From Larus michahellis (Eukaryota > Chordata > Aves > Charadriiformes > Laridae): DNA of 64,000 nucleotides. Of the stretch, positions 56,001 to 63,943 are shown piece after piece; positions within the stretch are counted from its first letter, which is position 1, and the number at the start of each line of letters is the position of its first letter. Both the position numbers and the translations under genes were made by a program. The stretch covers positions 16,197,201 to 16,261,200 of the forward strand of contig NC_133900.1 in NCBI RefSeq assembly GCF_964199755.1, written 5' to 3'. Below the pieces are notes generated by a model. That model ran no database searches. It saw nothing but the letters and a program-made list of their open reading frames with translations, and was not told where the DNA came from.

Positions 56001-57388
56001 AAAAGTAAATGTCACGGTTAAATTGAACGGACTTGTTTCAAAAAACTGACAATAGGTGTTCCTGCGGCATGTAAGTATTATAAAATTTTGCATCCCTTTT
56101 ATTCAAGTAGTTAATAAAAAAAATGACTCAATCTTAAAATCAACAGGTATCAGGTAACTGAAAGTCTTAATTTATATAGATTTTTTTTTTATATATAACC
56201 CCTGAGTACAATCCTGAAAATAGACTTGGATTTTTTTTAAAACATTGATCAATTACATGTACAAACACAAATTTGAAAAGGTGACAAGACAAAAATATGA
56301 CTGATATTTTCCATTTTTAGAAATGTTTTTGTGTTTATTACTGAAGCAAAGTCAAGCTACTGTTAAAACAGCAAAAACTAAATAGTTTCTTAAATTACTA
56401 TTTTAGATCAAAATTCTGCCTCAAGCAAAATTGTGCATTTAATCATTCTTCCTCCTTTCCCCCTGCCCCAAATGCATTCACGTCTGTTCTGTGTGGCTTT
56501 TTTAGTAAGAGGAAAGTAAGAACATACACAAAGTGTTGGGAAGACACTGAGAGAAAATATCAGATTTCTGATTCAGTTTTTGAAGCTAACTGGAAGCAGG
56601 CAAGGAAACTAGATCTGGCATTCTGATTTAAAGTTCTCACAGAATAGCCAAGAAGAAGAGAACTGTGAAAACATGATTGAGGGGATGCACCCTGCACTTG
56701 GGAGAAGTAACTGGTTTCCAACGATTGCTTTTCACAACGATTCTAAAGATCTAAACCAGTCCTAGGGGAGAATTTACGGCCACTTACAGTACCTAAAGGG
56801 GGCTACAGGAAAGATGGGGAGGGACTCTTTATCAGGGAGCGTAGTGATAGGATGAGGTGTAATGCTTTTAAACTGAAAGTGGCAGATTTAGATTAGATAT
56901 TAGGAAGAAATTCTTTCCTGTGAGGGTGGTGAGACACTGGCACAGGTTGCCCAGAGAAGCTGTGGATGCCCCATCCCTGGAGGTGGCCAAGGCCAGGCTG
57001 GATGGGGCTTTGAGCAGCCTGGTCTAGTGGGAGGTGTCCCTGCCCAGGGCAGGGGACCTGGAGGTATTTAAGAGACGTGTAGATGTGGCACTTGGGGACA
57101 TGGTTTAGTGGCGGACTTGGCAGTGTTAGGTTTACGGTTGGACTCAAAAATCTTAAAGGCTTTTTCCAACCTAAATGATTCTGTGATTGATTCTATCTTC
57201 GAGGTCCCTTCCAACCCGAGCCACTCTATGATTCTGTGATTACCTATGCTCAGCGTCCGCTGCGCCCCTGCCTTCGAGCCATCAAAGACACGCTGCAATT
57301 CGCATTTCCGAGTCAGCAGCCGCAAGATCCACTTCAGCCAAAACCGAACGTAGTTGCTGTACAGGAACCCCCAGAAGTACACCAACAT
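49889..57388 (-). CDS. ELMOD2: ELMOD2, ELMO-domain Arf/Arl GTPase-activating protein (complete coding region)
   Basis: Eight coding exons on the minus strand join in phase to 894 nt, or 297 residues (family length about 293). The order is 57388-57244, 55988-55960, 54621-54527, 53704-53575, 52613-52480, 51861-51793, 50607-50474 and 50046-49889. The N-terminus is hydrophobic and aromatic (FWGFLYSNYVRFWLKWILRL). The ELMO domain spans about residues 125-285 and has the signature GFQGDDPKTDFRGMG, whose arginine at residue 167 is the catalytic GAP residue known in human ELMOD2. Known role: a GAP for Arl2 and Arf proteins, found at lipid droplets, ER and mitochondria. The 5' UTR exon is not resolved. 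It is divergent from the MGAT4D-like gene and convergent with TBC1D9. Confidence 0.96.
50047..50473 (-). other. ELMOD2 intron before the last exon
   Basis: 427 bases, GTAAGT to TTCACAG on the minus strand. An A-run at about 50209-50220 is the only feature. Confidence 0.85.
50474..50607 (-). CDS. ELMOD2: ELMOD2 coding exon 7
   Basis: 134 nt on the minus strand. It encodes YSYAIVGINLTEMAYSLLKN and MDHFHQFY within the ELMO domain. Both end codons are split (Gly, Cys) and match the neighbours. Confidence 0.95.
50608..51792 (-). other. ELMOD2 intron
   Basis: 1.2 kb. The plus-strand frames at 50949-51203 and 51557-51748 are unrecognised. No repeat family was identified. Confidence 0.85.
51793..51861 (-). 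CDS. ELMOD2: ELMOD2 coding exon 6
   Basis: 69 nt on the minus strand, encoding YFSKHYTNEARQILSRSNHP and KL. Donor GGGGTAAGT, acceptor GCCAG. The conserved SNHPKLG motif of ELMO domains spans the join to exon 7. Confidence 0.95.
51862..52479 (-). other. ELMOD2 intron
   Basis: 618 bases, AT-rich, with an A-run at about 52048-52062. No other feature was seen. Confidence 0.85.
52480..52613 (-). CDS. ELMOD2: ELMOD2 coding exon 5 (catalytic arginine)
   Basis: 134 nt on the minus strand, starting in phase 0 (LWNLLMPHENLKARITKQWC) and running through GFQGDDPKTDFRGMGLLGLV. The Arg in D-F-R-G is residue 167, known from mutagenesis in the family as essential for GAP activity. Its presence predicts an active enzyme. 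Confidence 0.97.
52614..53574 (-). other. ELMOD2 intron
   Basis: 961 bases. It holds a short G-run (CGGGGGGGG) at 53521-53529 and otherwise nothing I can support. Confidence 0.85.
53575..53704 (-). CDS. ELMOD2: ELMOD2 coding exon 4
   Basis: 130 nt on the minus strand, encoding residues 91-133 with ISGYKKLYLNVENLRKVPYD and SDNEEHEEQLIE, the start of the ELMO domain. The first base completes a Gly split with exon 3. It ends in phase 0 before GTGAAA, an acceptable but not optimal donor. Confidence 0.95.
53705..54526 (-). other. ELMOD2 intron
   Basis: 822 bases, AT-rich, with an A-run at about 53902-53914. No other feature. Confidence 0.85.
54527..54621 (-). CDS. ELMOD2: ELMOD2 coding exon 3
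   Basis: 95 nt on the minus strand between CCTAG and GTACGT. It encodes VLRNAVHVEEAEVEKCVRDV and MKEKKIEQKDT, a charged helix before the ELMO domain. Confidence 0.94.
54622..55959 (-). other. ELMOD2 intron
   Basis: 1.3 kb, AT-rich. A minus-strand frame at 54807-55007 is unrecognised. No repeat family was identified. Confidence 0.85.
55960..55988 (-). CDS. ELMOD2: ELMOD2 coding exon 2, 29-nt microexon
   Basis: Only 29 nt on the minus strand between TATTGCAG and GTAAAAG. With one base from the previous exon it encodes EHSLASSKNK, which corresponds in position and length to the same segment in mammalian ELMOD2. The phase before (1) and after (0) requires an exon of this length modulo 3, which supports the call. 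Confidence 0.92.
56780..57241 (+). mobile_element. CR1 LINE 3' fragment (plus orientation), interrupted
   Basis: Typical CR1 3'-end blocks in order: GGGAGGGACTCTTTATCAGG, the ATTAGGAAGAAATTCTTTCC block, CACAGGTTGCCCAGAGAAGC, the GGATGGGGCTTTGAGCAGCC block, then after an interruption GGTCCCTTCCAACCCGAGCC and the tail ACTCTATGATTCTGTGATT. It is 5'-truncated and antisense to ELMOD2. Its tail ends about three bases from the ELMOD2 exon. Confidence 0.92.
57056..57197 (+). mobile_element. Second CR1 3' end nested in the first
   Basis: Between the GGCAGGGG block and the CTTCGAGGTCCC block of the host CR1 lies another CR1 3' end: GAGACGTGTAGATGTGGCAC, ATGGTTTAGTGGCGGACTTG, the TTTTTCCAACCTAAATGATT block, then a CTGTGATTGATTCTAT tail. 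These blocks belong to a different CR1 subfamily. The exact borders are uncertain by 5-10 bases. Confidence 0.8.
57244..57388 (-). CDS. ELMOD2: ELMOD2 first coding exon
   Basis: Minus strand, ATG at 57388-57386. It encodes the hydrophobic N-terminus, then RKCELQRVFDGSKAGAQRTL and SI, and ends one base into a codon (ATAG before GTAATC). A good acceptor (CTTTCCTCCCGCAG) ends at 57392, three bases before the ATG. So there is a separate 5' UTR exon upstream, as in the mammalian gene. The frame stays open past the donor into antisense CR1 sequence for 106 codons in total, but that is not the coding path. Confidence 0.95.
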
Positions 57389-57391
57389 CTT

Positions 57392-57900
57392 CTGCGGGAG
57401 GAAAGCCCGGCGTTAGCAGCGGGGTCGCGGCGGCGGCGGCAGCCCCTACCCCTCCCCTCAGCCCCGCTACCGCCGCCCGAAAACGCCCTCCCCTCCGGAG
57501 GGCAGCACCGCCCGCCGCGGGCCGGCTCCCCCTCAGCCGCGAGCCGTTAACGGTCGGCGCCGCCCCGCCCCGCCCCCCACCGCGAGGCCGGGCAGCCGTT
57601 GGGCGGCAGCCGTTACGCGGCCCTGCCCCGGCGCGGCCGCCCGGCGCCCACCGTAGCGGCCAGCTAGCGGCGCCCGGCCGCCCCCCGCATCCTCCCGCCG
57701 GAAGCCGCCTTCCCCCCACCGGGAAGTGACGGCGGGGCGGAAGTGCCGGGTGGGAGGCGCCTTCCCCGGCCGGGCGGCCGTTAACGGCTCTGCCGCGCGC
57801 TCCTCGGAGGGCCGTAACGGCTCCGCTCCCTCCGCCGCCTGCGGAGGGAGCCCCGGGCAGCGGTGTGCTCAGCGGGCGGCCTGGCTCGGGTAAAGCGCCT
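57392..57900 (-). promoter_or_regulatory. CpG island, ELMOD2 promoter and 5' UTR exon region
   Basis: Very GC- and CpG-rich, with GC boxes (several CCGCCC blocks around 57560-57577) and ETS-type sites on the plus strand (GGGAAGTGAC at 57721-57730, CGGAAGTG at 57738-57745). A cluster of TAACGG/CCGTTA motifs is described in the findings. The noncoding first exon and the start site lie somewhere here but cannot be placed. The large open frames in this stretch result from the lack of AT-rich stop codons. Confidence 0.85.
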
Positions 57901-59570
57901 CCTGCCCCGAGAGCCCAGAGGCCTGGGCTGCTAGCCAGGTGTGGGAGGCGCGGGCCCAGGTGGCAGGTGTGGTGCCGCCCTAGGTGGTGGCACAGAGGCC
58001 CTCGCCCGACATGTTAGTTGGCCAGTCATGGCCAGCCAGCCGGGGCACGCCGCTCACTTCAGGGCTGACGCCGGCGCTAACCGGGCAGTTGGTACAGGCA
58101 GCCTGGCTCGTACCTGGGCCAAAAATCAGCGTCCCGTTTCCCTAGTTAACGCCATCACCTCGTGCGTGATGCCTCACAAAATACAGCTGGGGATTGCGTG
58201 TGCTTGTTGAGGTGTTTACAAAACCGCTTGAGGACTTGCTGCTTGCCACCGCTATAGCTGAAGGCAACGCTGATCAGAAAGATGTTATGAATTTACTTAA
58301 GCTAAATGCTGTTAAGGAGGAGTGCTTTGCCATGGATCCTGCTTTGCCATTGCTGAACGGAGGTTTCAGCCTAAGTGTTTCATTTAGTTCCCGTCACTGC
58401 TTCCATTGTATTATTATTTCACTAAACATGGGTTGAACAGTTCCTTTGAGGACAGCAGGAGGAATTCCTATTGCTCAAAATTGTATGCAAAATTTGTAGG
58501 CTTGAAAGGGAGCTGACGGACTTGCTTGACCACATTCTGGTACGTTTTTTAATATGAGGAAATTGAAGTACCTTTTACACAGAATCAAAAGCCACGCAGC
58601 AGGTCTGGTGGCCTGTGTCCCACAGAGGATTTTAGAGGATGGACCAACACATTTGGCATCCTCCCTTTGGATTTTTACACTCGTAGGGGTGCAGAGTTTC
58701 ATGTGGGTGAATCATTGATATGTGAACTTCAGTTATTTTCAGTTATTTCAGTTATTTAGTTCCTACTCTTAAAAACCATGAGGAGAGCTGGTGCATGTTA
58801 AGAGGCAACAGGTGGTCATTTTTTTTTCAGTGTAACTTAAGTAAGTAAACTGACATTTAAAGCATCGGAGTGCTACTGGATGAAAATAAACATATTTCTC
58901 TTTATTAAAAAGTATTTTTACTTGGTGGCAGGATGGCATGATGGTTCTATCACGTCACCTACATATGAGTCAGTCCAAGATAGCCAAAAACTATAAAGTA
59001 TCTTCAATAAATGCCAAACATCCAGTGCCTAAGAACTGATAAAAGAAATTGGAAGGAAGAAACTTGTCTGTATTGCAGGACTTGGCTAAACTACAGCTCC
59101 CAACTCACTTGTACAGGAAACAACTCTAAGCAAATAATCCAGATCAGGAAAAAAAGATTGCGCTGCACCTCCCATCTGATGATTTGTCAGAGCACTGCTG
59201 CTGCTGCGGTATTAACACAGCAAGGCCGAAAGCTTGTCATCAGGAGAATCCTGGCCTCAGCAGCAGCTGGGTGTTACAGCTTGATGTTGGGAAGGCGGAG
59301 GAGTTGTAACAGCATGAAGCGACGGGAGGGTGGTCAGGTCCTTGCTGTCAGTCTTTATGCCCACGCATGGATTGCTCTAAGATAGTTTGTGAGCTACCGG
59401 AATTACTTAGGAAGTCCAGCAGGTGCATCCTTAAAGTGTGGGCCTGTGCAAAGAACACTGAGAGAAATTTGTAGCTGATGAGGCTTTTGTTGATGTATAC
59501 CAAAATAAAACCTTCCTCTTGCTTCAAGAGTTTCACTTTCCGTTGCATCTTTTAATTGATTAAACAGCTT
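57901..59570. other. Intergenic DNA upstream of ELMOD2
   Basis: GC content falls back to background by about 58200. The open frames at 57941-58210, 58194-58436 and 59011-59385 (+) have no recognised family. A divergent noncoding transcript from the CpG island is possible but not shown. Confidence 0.75.
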
Positions 59571-59573
59571 CAT

Positions 59574-60590
59574 ATCATAGAATCATAGAAAGTTTGTGTC
59601 AGAAGGGAACTTGAAAGGTCATCTAGTCCAACCCCCCTGCAACGACCAGGGATGTCTTCAACTAGATCGGGTTGCTCAGAGCCCTGTCCAGCCTGACCTT
59701 GAACATTTCCAGGGATGAGGCATCTACCACCACTCTGGGCAACCTGGGCCAGTGTTTCACCACCCTCATTGTGAGAATTTTTTTCCTTATATCCAGTCTA
59801 AATCTTCTCTCTTTTAGTTTAAAGCCATTACCCCTTGTCTTACTGCAACAGGTCCTGCTAAAAAGTTTGTCCCCATCTTTCCTGTAGGCCCCCTTTAAGT
59901 ACTGAAAGGCCACAATAAGGTCTCCCTGGAGCCTTCTTGTCTCCAGGCTGAACAACCCCAAGTCTCTCAGCCTGTACTCACAGGAGAGCTGTTTCATCCT
60001 TCTGATCATCTTTGTGGTCCTCCTCTGGACCAGCTCCAACAGGTCCATGTTTTTCCTGTGCTGAGGGCTCCAGAGCTGGATGCAGTACCCCAGGTGGGGT
60101 CTCACCAGAGCAGAGTAGAGGGGCAGAATCAGCTCCCCCGACCTGCTGGCCATGCTTCTTTTGATGCAGCCCAGGATGCTGTTGGCTTTCTGGGCTGCGA
60201 GTGCATGTTGTTGGCTCACGTCCAGCTTTTCATCCATCAGTACGCCCAAGTCCTTCTCAGCAGGGCTGCTCTCAAGCCCTTCGTCCCCCAGTCTGTATCA
60301 GTACCGGGGGTTGCCCCGACCCAGGTGCAGGACCCTGTGCTTGGCCTTGTTGAACCTCATGAGGTTCACACAGGCCCGCTTTTCAAGCCTGTCCAAGTCT
60401 CTCTGGATGAATCCCTTCCCTCAGGCATGTCAACTGCACCACTTGGCTTGGTGTCATCTGCAAACTTGCTGAGGGTGCACTGGACCTCATTGTCCATGTC
60501 ATTGATGAAGATATTAAATGGTATTGGTCCCAATATGGACCCCTGAGGGACACCCCTTGTCACTGATCTCCATCTGGACGTTGAGCCATC
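59574..60590 (-). mobile_element. CR1 LINE, 5'-truncated, with ORF2 remnant
   Basis: About 1 kb in minus orientation. The plus strand starts with TCATAGAATCATAGAA, the reverse of the CR1 octamer tail. The minus strand encodes reverse-transcriptase remnants: [10 protein letters not shown] and FADDTK (the catalytic DD box) in 60563-60366, then an open 195-codon C-terminal part (60249-59662) with the [12 protein letters not shown] block. The frame is broken by a TGA at 60300-60298, and the two parts are in different frames, so the copy is dead. The rest of the element is missing beyond about 60590. Confidence 0.93.
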
Positions 60591-63200
60591 ATATTAATCA
60601 TATCAATATCATTAATTTTTTTCCATGTTATTTTTATACCTAAATAGAAAATCCTTTTTGTATGGATTGTTAAGAACCAAAGTGACTTCTTTTACTACAG
60701 GTTTCAGAATTTGTTACACTTCCTGTTTTGGTTTATGACATTCTTAAACTTTACTGTAACAATAATGCACGCAATACATGATCGTTGTTTTCTCAGTCGA
60801 TTCTTTTTGCTTCCAGTTTCCAGGACTGATGTGTAGAGTATCCGGTATTGACAATACATTGCAAAATACTTCTCTGTTTTATAATTAGACTTTCTGAGGT
60901 AAGCGTGAAAATTTTTAAGGTCTTGTTTTAAAGCACTTCTGAAAGGTGAGAGTTTAAAAGATGCAAGTTTTAACCTAGCTTATACTTTTTTTTTGCTCAT
61001 ACAAGGTTTTCTTTACTAAATCTGTATTTTAAGGTAAGATCTGTAACCAATTACATTTATTTATTTAAAAATATTAAAGCATGTGTTTTTGACAGTTCTT
61101 TTCACAGCTTTTTATAACTTGTTATTAAAAAGATGTAGAGCTTATTTACTGTAAATAAGGCAGAAGATAAAGGTGATTATACCAAACTCGGTAATTTCAG
61201 GTATATTAATTTCTCTTTAAGTTCCAAACTTGATCATCTTTTTCGATGTATATCAAGTAAGCCTAAACACTTGACTTGAAGCTTCACTGGGTTCTTTACA
61301 GAACCGAGCGATCCAGTTGCGAGCGTGTTTGATTTGACGCAAATGTTGGCACTTGAATCATGCAAGATGCTTCTGTATCATCATGTTCAGTCAATTCGTA
61401 AATTATATTAGGTCAAAAATATAAAGTGGTAGCTTAAGAAAAAAAAGTTATAGCTTCCTCATTTGCATTCAGTAGTTGCCTTCCAGCACTACCTTCATAG
61501 AGACTTTGGTTGAGGAAAGATAATGACCTACTGTTTACCTTTTACAATTACATTTCTTAGGTGACAGCGGGGCAAATAAAAGGTGACTTTAACCAGCAAT
61601 ATCAGTTGGATCTCTACGCAATCAGAAAACTTTCCACGGCAGTGACTATTACCCATTGTTACTGGTAGCTATTTGTTCATGTGCCCTTGTGGATGAAGGA
61701 CAGCTGCAACCCACATGCAAAACAATCCATTACTTGTTTCACCTGTGACCCTGTATTTTGTCAAATATTTATTTTAATGTTTCTTATCTCTACTCTTGCA
61801 TTCGCGCAGATGTGTGAGAACAGTATCGAAAACGTGAGACAGTCATCTTAGGAAGAAAAGACATTCAGTGACAGAGCATGAGGACACACCTAGAAACTCT
61901 TTATTGCAGGTGAGCTGCCTCGGTGGAACTTGTCCATTGAATGACTTGCTTAGCCCAGGTATTAGAGATTACTCAGCCATGTGTTCTACACGGTATTTTT
62001 AAAAGATGATTGGTTTGCCAAAAACGCAGAAAGTCTGCTGCTGGGAGGCAGAACTGGTCTGAAACATTTAACACCACCACCACCCCCACCCCCCAAAAAA
62101 AAAAAAGCCCCACGCATCTTATCATCTTATTCCAGTTGTACAGTTCTTGGTGATATGAAATAACATATGAGGACAACACTGAGAGAAAGAGATTAGGCGA
62201 GTATGAAGCAAGAAGGAGGGCCTATTTGCAAATAGGTCCCAAGGCAGTGGAAGTTCATGACATTTTCAGTGATTAGGTATTTTGATTTGTTTTTTTTTGA
62301 GGAACAGTTAATGCACTACCTCATTCTAAGTTAATGTGCTAGTCTAAGAAGTCAGCATTAAGTAAATGATCACCACAGCTCAGCACGTCTGAGTAACCGC
62401 TTCTGCTTTAGCATCAGCCTTAATAAATGACATCTAATGCATTCAGTGGTGGTCTCCGCAGACATTCCCTGTACAGTGTGTAGGTCTGTTATAAGTTTCT
62501 GGAACTATGTGATGGGTTTGGATTATTATTTTTTTTTACTGGCTCTGAAAAGAAGCTAAAATTAAGTGTGTGTTAGCTTTCTGATATCTTCAGTAGCCCT
62601 CATGCTTGACCACATCATTTACACGTTCGCTTTCGCTTTGTAACAGATAGTTCTAAAGCTCTATTTTACTGCAAATGTGCCAAAGTCTACATTGATCCTC
62701 CAATAAAAGTAGTGCCTTGAGCTTTTAGTTTGTTAACTTGGAGAGGGAAATGGTGATGAGGAGGCACCAGCATAAGCGGATTGAGTCATAATCACATTGG
62801 TTAATATGAAAAATTACAAGTATATAGTCGAAGTGTAGCTTAAAGAAGATTTGTCAGTAAAAATATCAAAGATACAGTCAGAAACAGAAGGGGGAGGGCA
62901 GTTTTGAGTGAATGAGTACAGATCAGGAATAGTAAGGTCTAACTCAAGGTTTCGCAGTGATTCATGGAGCCATACTCAGATTTTTAGTTCTCCATTTGTA
63001 TGCTGATGCAGGCTATTAGCAGCCTCCTGCATTATTAATGAATAATAACATTTATAATTCAAAGTAATTAGTAAACAGGGAAGTAAACCCATCCATATCA
63101 TCATTCAAACGCGGGAAGGTTACGCCAACCTCTCAAAAGCAGCAATGTACAATCTGGGGAGGCCGAGATCAGCTTTCCAAAAAGGCCGCAGTTACTTTGT
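60591..63200. other. Intergenic DNA between the CR1 copy and the second CpG island
   Basis: AT-rich. A C-rich/A-rich run lies at about 62073-62106 (CCACC blocks followed by A12). No exon, RNA gene or transposon was recognised. Confidence 0.8.
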
Positions 63201-63484
63201 TGGCAGTGTAAGGAGCGGCACGTGAAGGCGGCATTCACCTTAGGACTCCAGCACGCTTGTGCCCGGGCACCGGCGTTCGGTTTGCTTGACACGACGCTAT
63301 TCCACACGATTTAGGGGTTTCGCTGTAAGACGGGAAGTTACATCTTTCCAACACACCGTATTTTCTTTATCGCAGGTGTGGAATGGCTGCGTGCGCCTGT
63401 GCGTTACATTTGCGAGCAGGTAGCGACCGCGACAGAGCGAAAGCCGCCCCACCAGGTATGAAAACCAGGGGTTCCCCCCGCCCC

Positions 63485-63517
63485 ATTCTGTTAAAATTCT
63501 GTTAAAATTCTGTTAAA
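63485..63517. repeat. Three tandem 11-bp repeats
   Basis: ATTCTGTTAAA occurs three times in a row without a change, inside GC-rich DNA. TGTTAA resembles half of several factor sites, but no function can be assigned. Confidence 0.9.
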
Positions 63518-63694
63518 ACCGTGTCCCCGTAACAGATTTCTTTTTACCTGCCGCCGCCCCGGGCGCGTGTTTTAATTCTACGCTGCCGCGGCTCGGCTTC
63601 CTGATACCATCTTATAAGCAATATGCAAATAAAGGCATCATTAGATTTGCCTCGAGGGGAAGCGGGGGGGACAGGGGCCACGGGGGGTGGGGGG

Positions 63695-63743
63695 CACGTC
63701 CCCGGGCCGGGGCGACGAGGCACGTCCCCGGGCCGGGGCGACG
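63695..63743. repeat. 26-bp direct repeat, two copies
   Basis: A 23-bp block starting CACGTCCCCGGGCCGG is found at 63695-63717 and again at 63721-63743. The second copy forms the outer left half of the palindrome at 63721-63814. Confidence 0.9.
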
Positions 63744-63814
63744 GGGGAGGGCATGCCCCGGCCCGGGTCCGGGCCGGGGCATGCCCTCCCCCGTCGCCCC
63801 GGCCCGGGGACGTG
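63721..63814. repeat. Near-perfect 94-bp palindrome
   Basis: Bases 63721-63766 pair without a mismatch with 63814-63769. Only two bases (63767-63768) lie between the arms. The arms are almost pure G+C, with GGCATGCCC and GGGCCGGGGCGACG blocks. I checked the pairing base by base. Confidence 0.97.
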
Positions 63815-63943
63815 TCCCCCGGGCCCCGGAGGCGGGCAGGTTAGCGCGGCACGGACACGCCCGGCCGGCAGTTGGCCGGGAGCCGGCGGCTGGGCGAGTA
63901 GGCAACCGCCGAGGGGCGAGCGGGCTAGAGCCCCCGCCGGGAG

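Larger units (their letters stand above)
55989..57243 (-). other. ELMOD2 intron after the first coding exon, with nested CR1 copies
   Basis: 1.26 kb. Over a third of it, right next to the donor site, is CR1 sequence. The rest is AT-rich and unremarkable, with a T-run at about 56182-56190. Confidence 0.85.
63201..63943 (+). promoter_or_regulatory. CpG island upstream of the MGAT4D-like gene
   Basis: CpG content rises from about 63200 and becomes extreme after 63650. A TATA-like CTTATAAG at 63611-63618 is followed by an octamer motif, ATGCAAAT, at 63623-63630, about 320 bases before the candidate start codon. Promoter activity is inferred from composition and position only. Confidence 0.65.

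Noticed and set aside
57068-57388. 106-codon frame as the complete ELMOD2 N-terminal exon
   Set aside because: The part after 57244 is antisense CR1 sequence. The conserved protein continues in the 29-nt exon at 55988-55960.
57282-57719. 145-codon minus-strand frame and 104-codon plus-strand frame in the CpG island
   Set aside because: GC-rich DNA has few stop codons. The frames are Ala/Gly/Arg/Pro-rich, cross the ELMOD2 exon in the wrong frame and lack family features.
60058-60546. 162-codon and 106-codon plus-strand frames
   Set aside because: They are antisense to the CR1 reverse-transcriptase remnant and have no own signal.
63612-63905. Open frames on both strands at the right end
   Set aside because: They are products of the GC-rich palindrome and repeats. 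The residues are almost only Gly, Pro, Ala and Arg.
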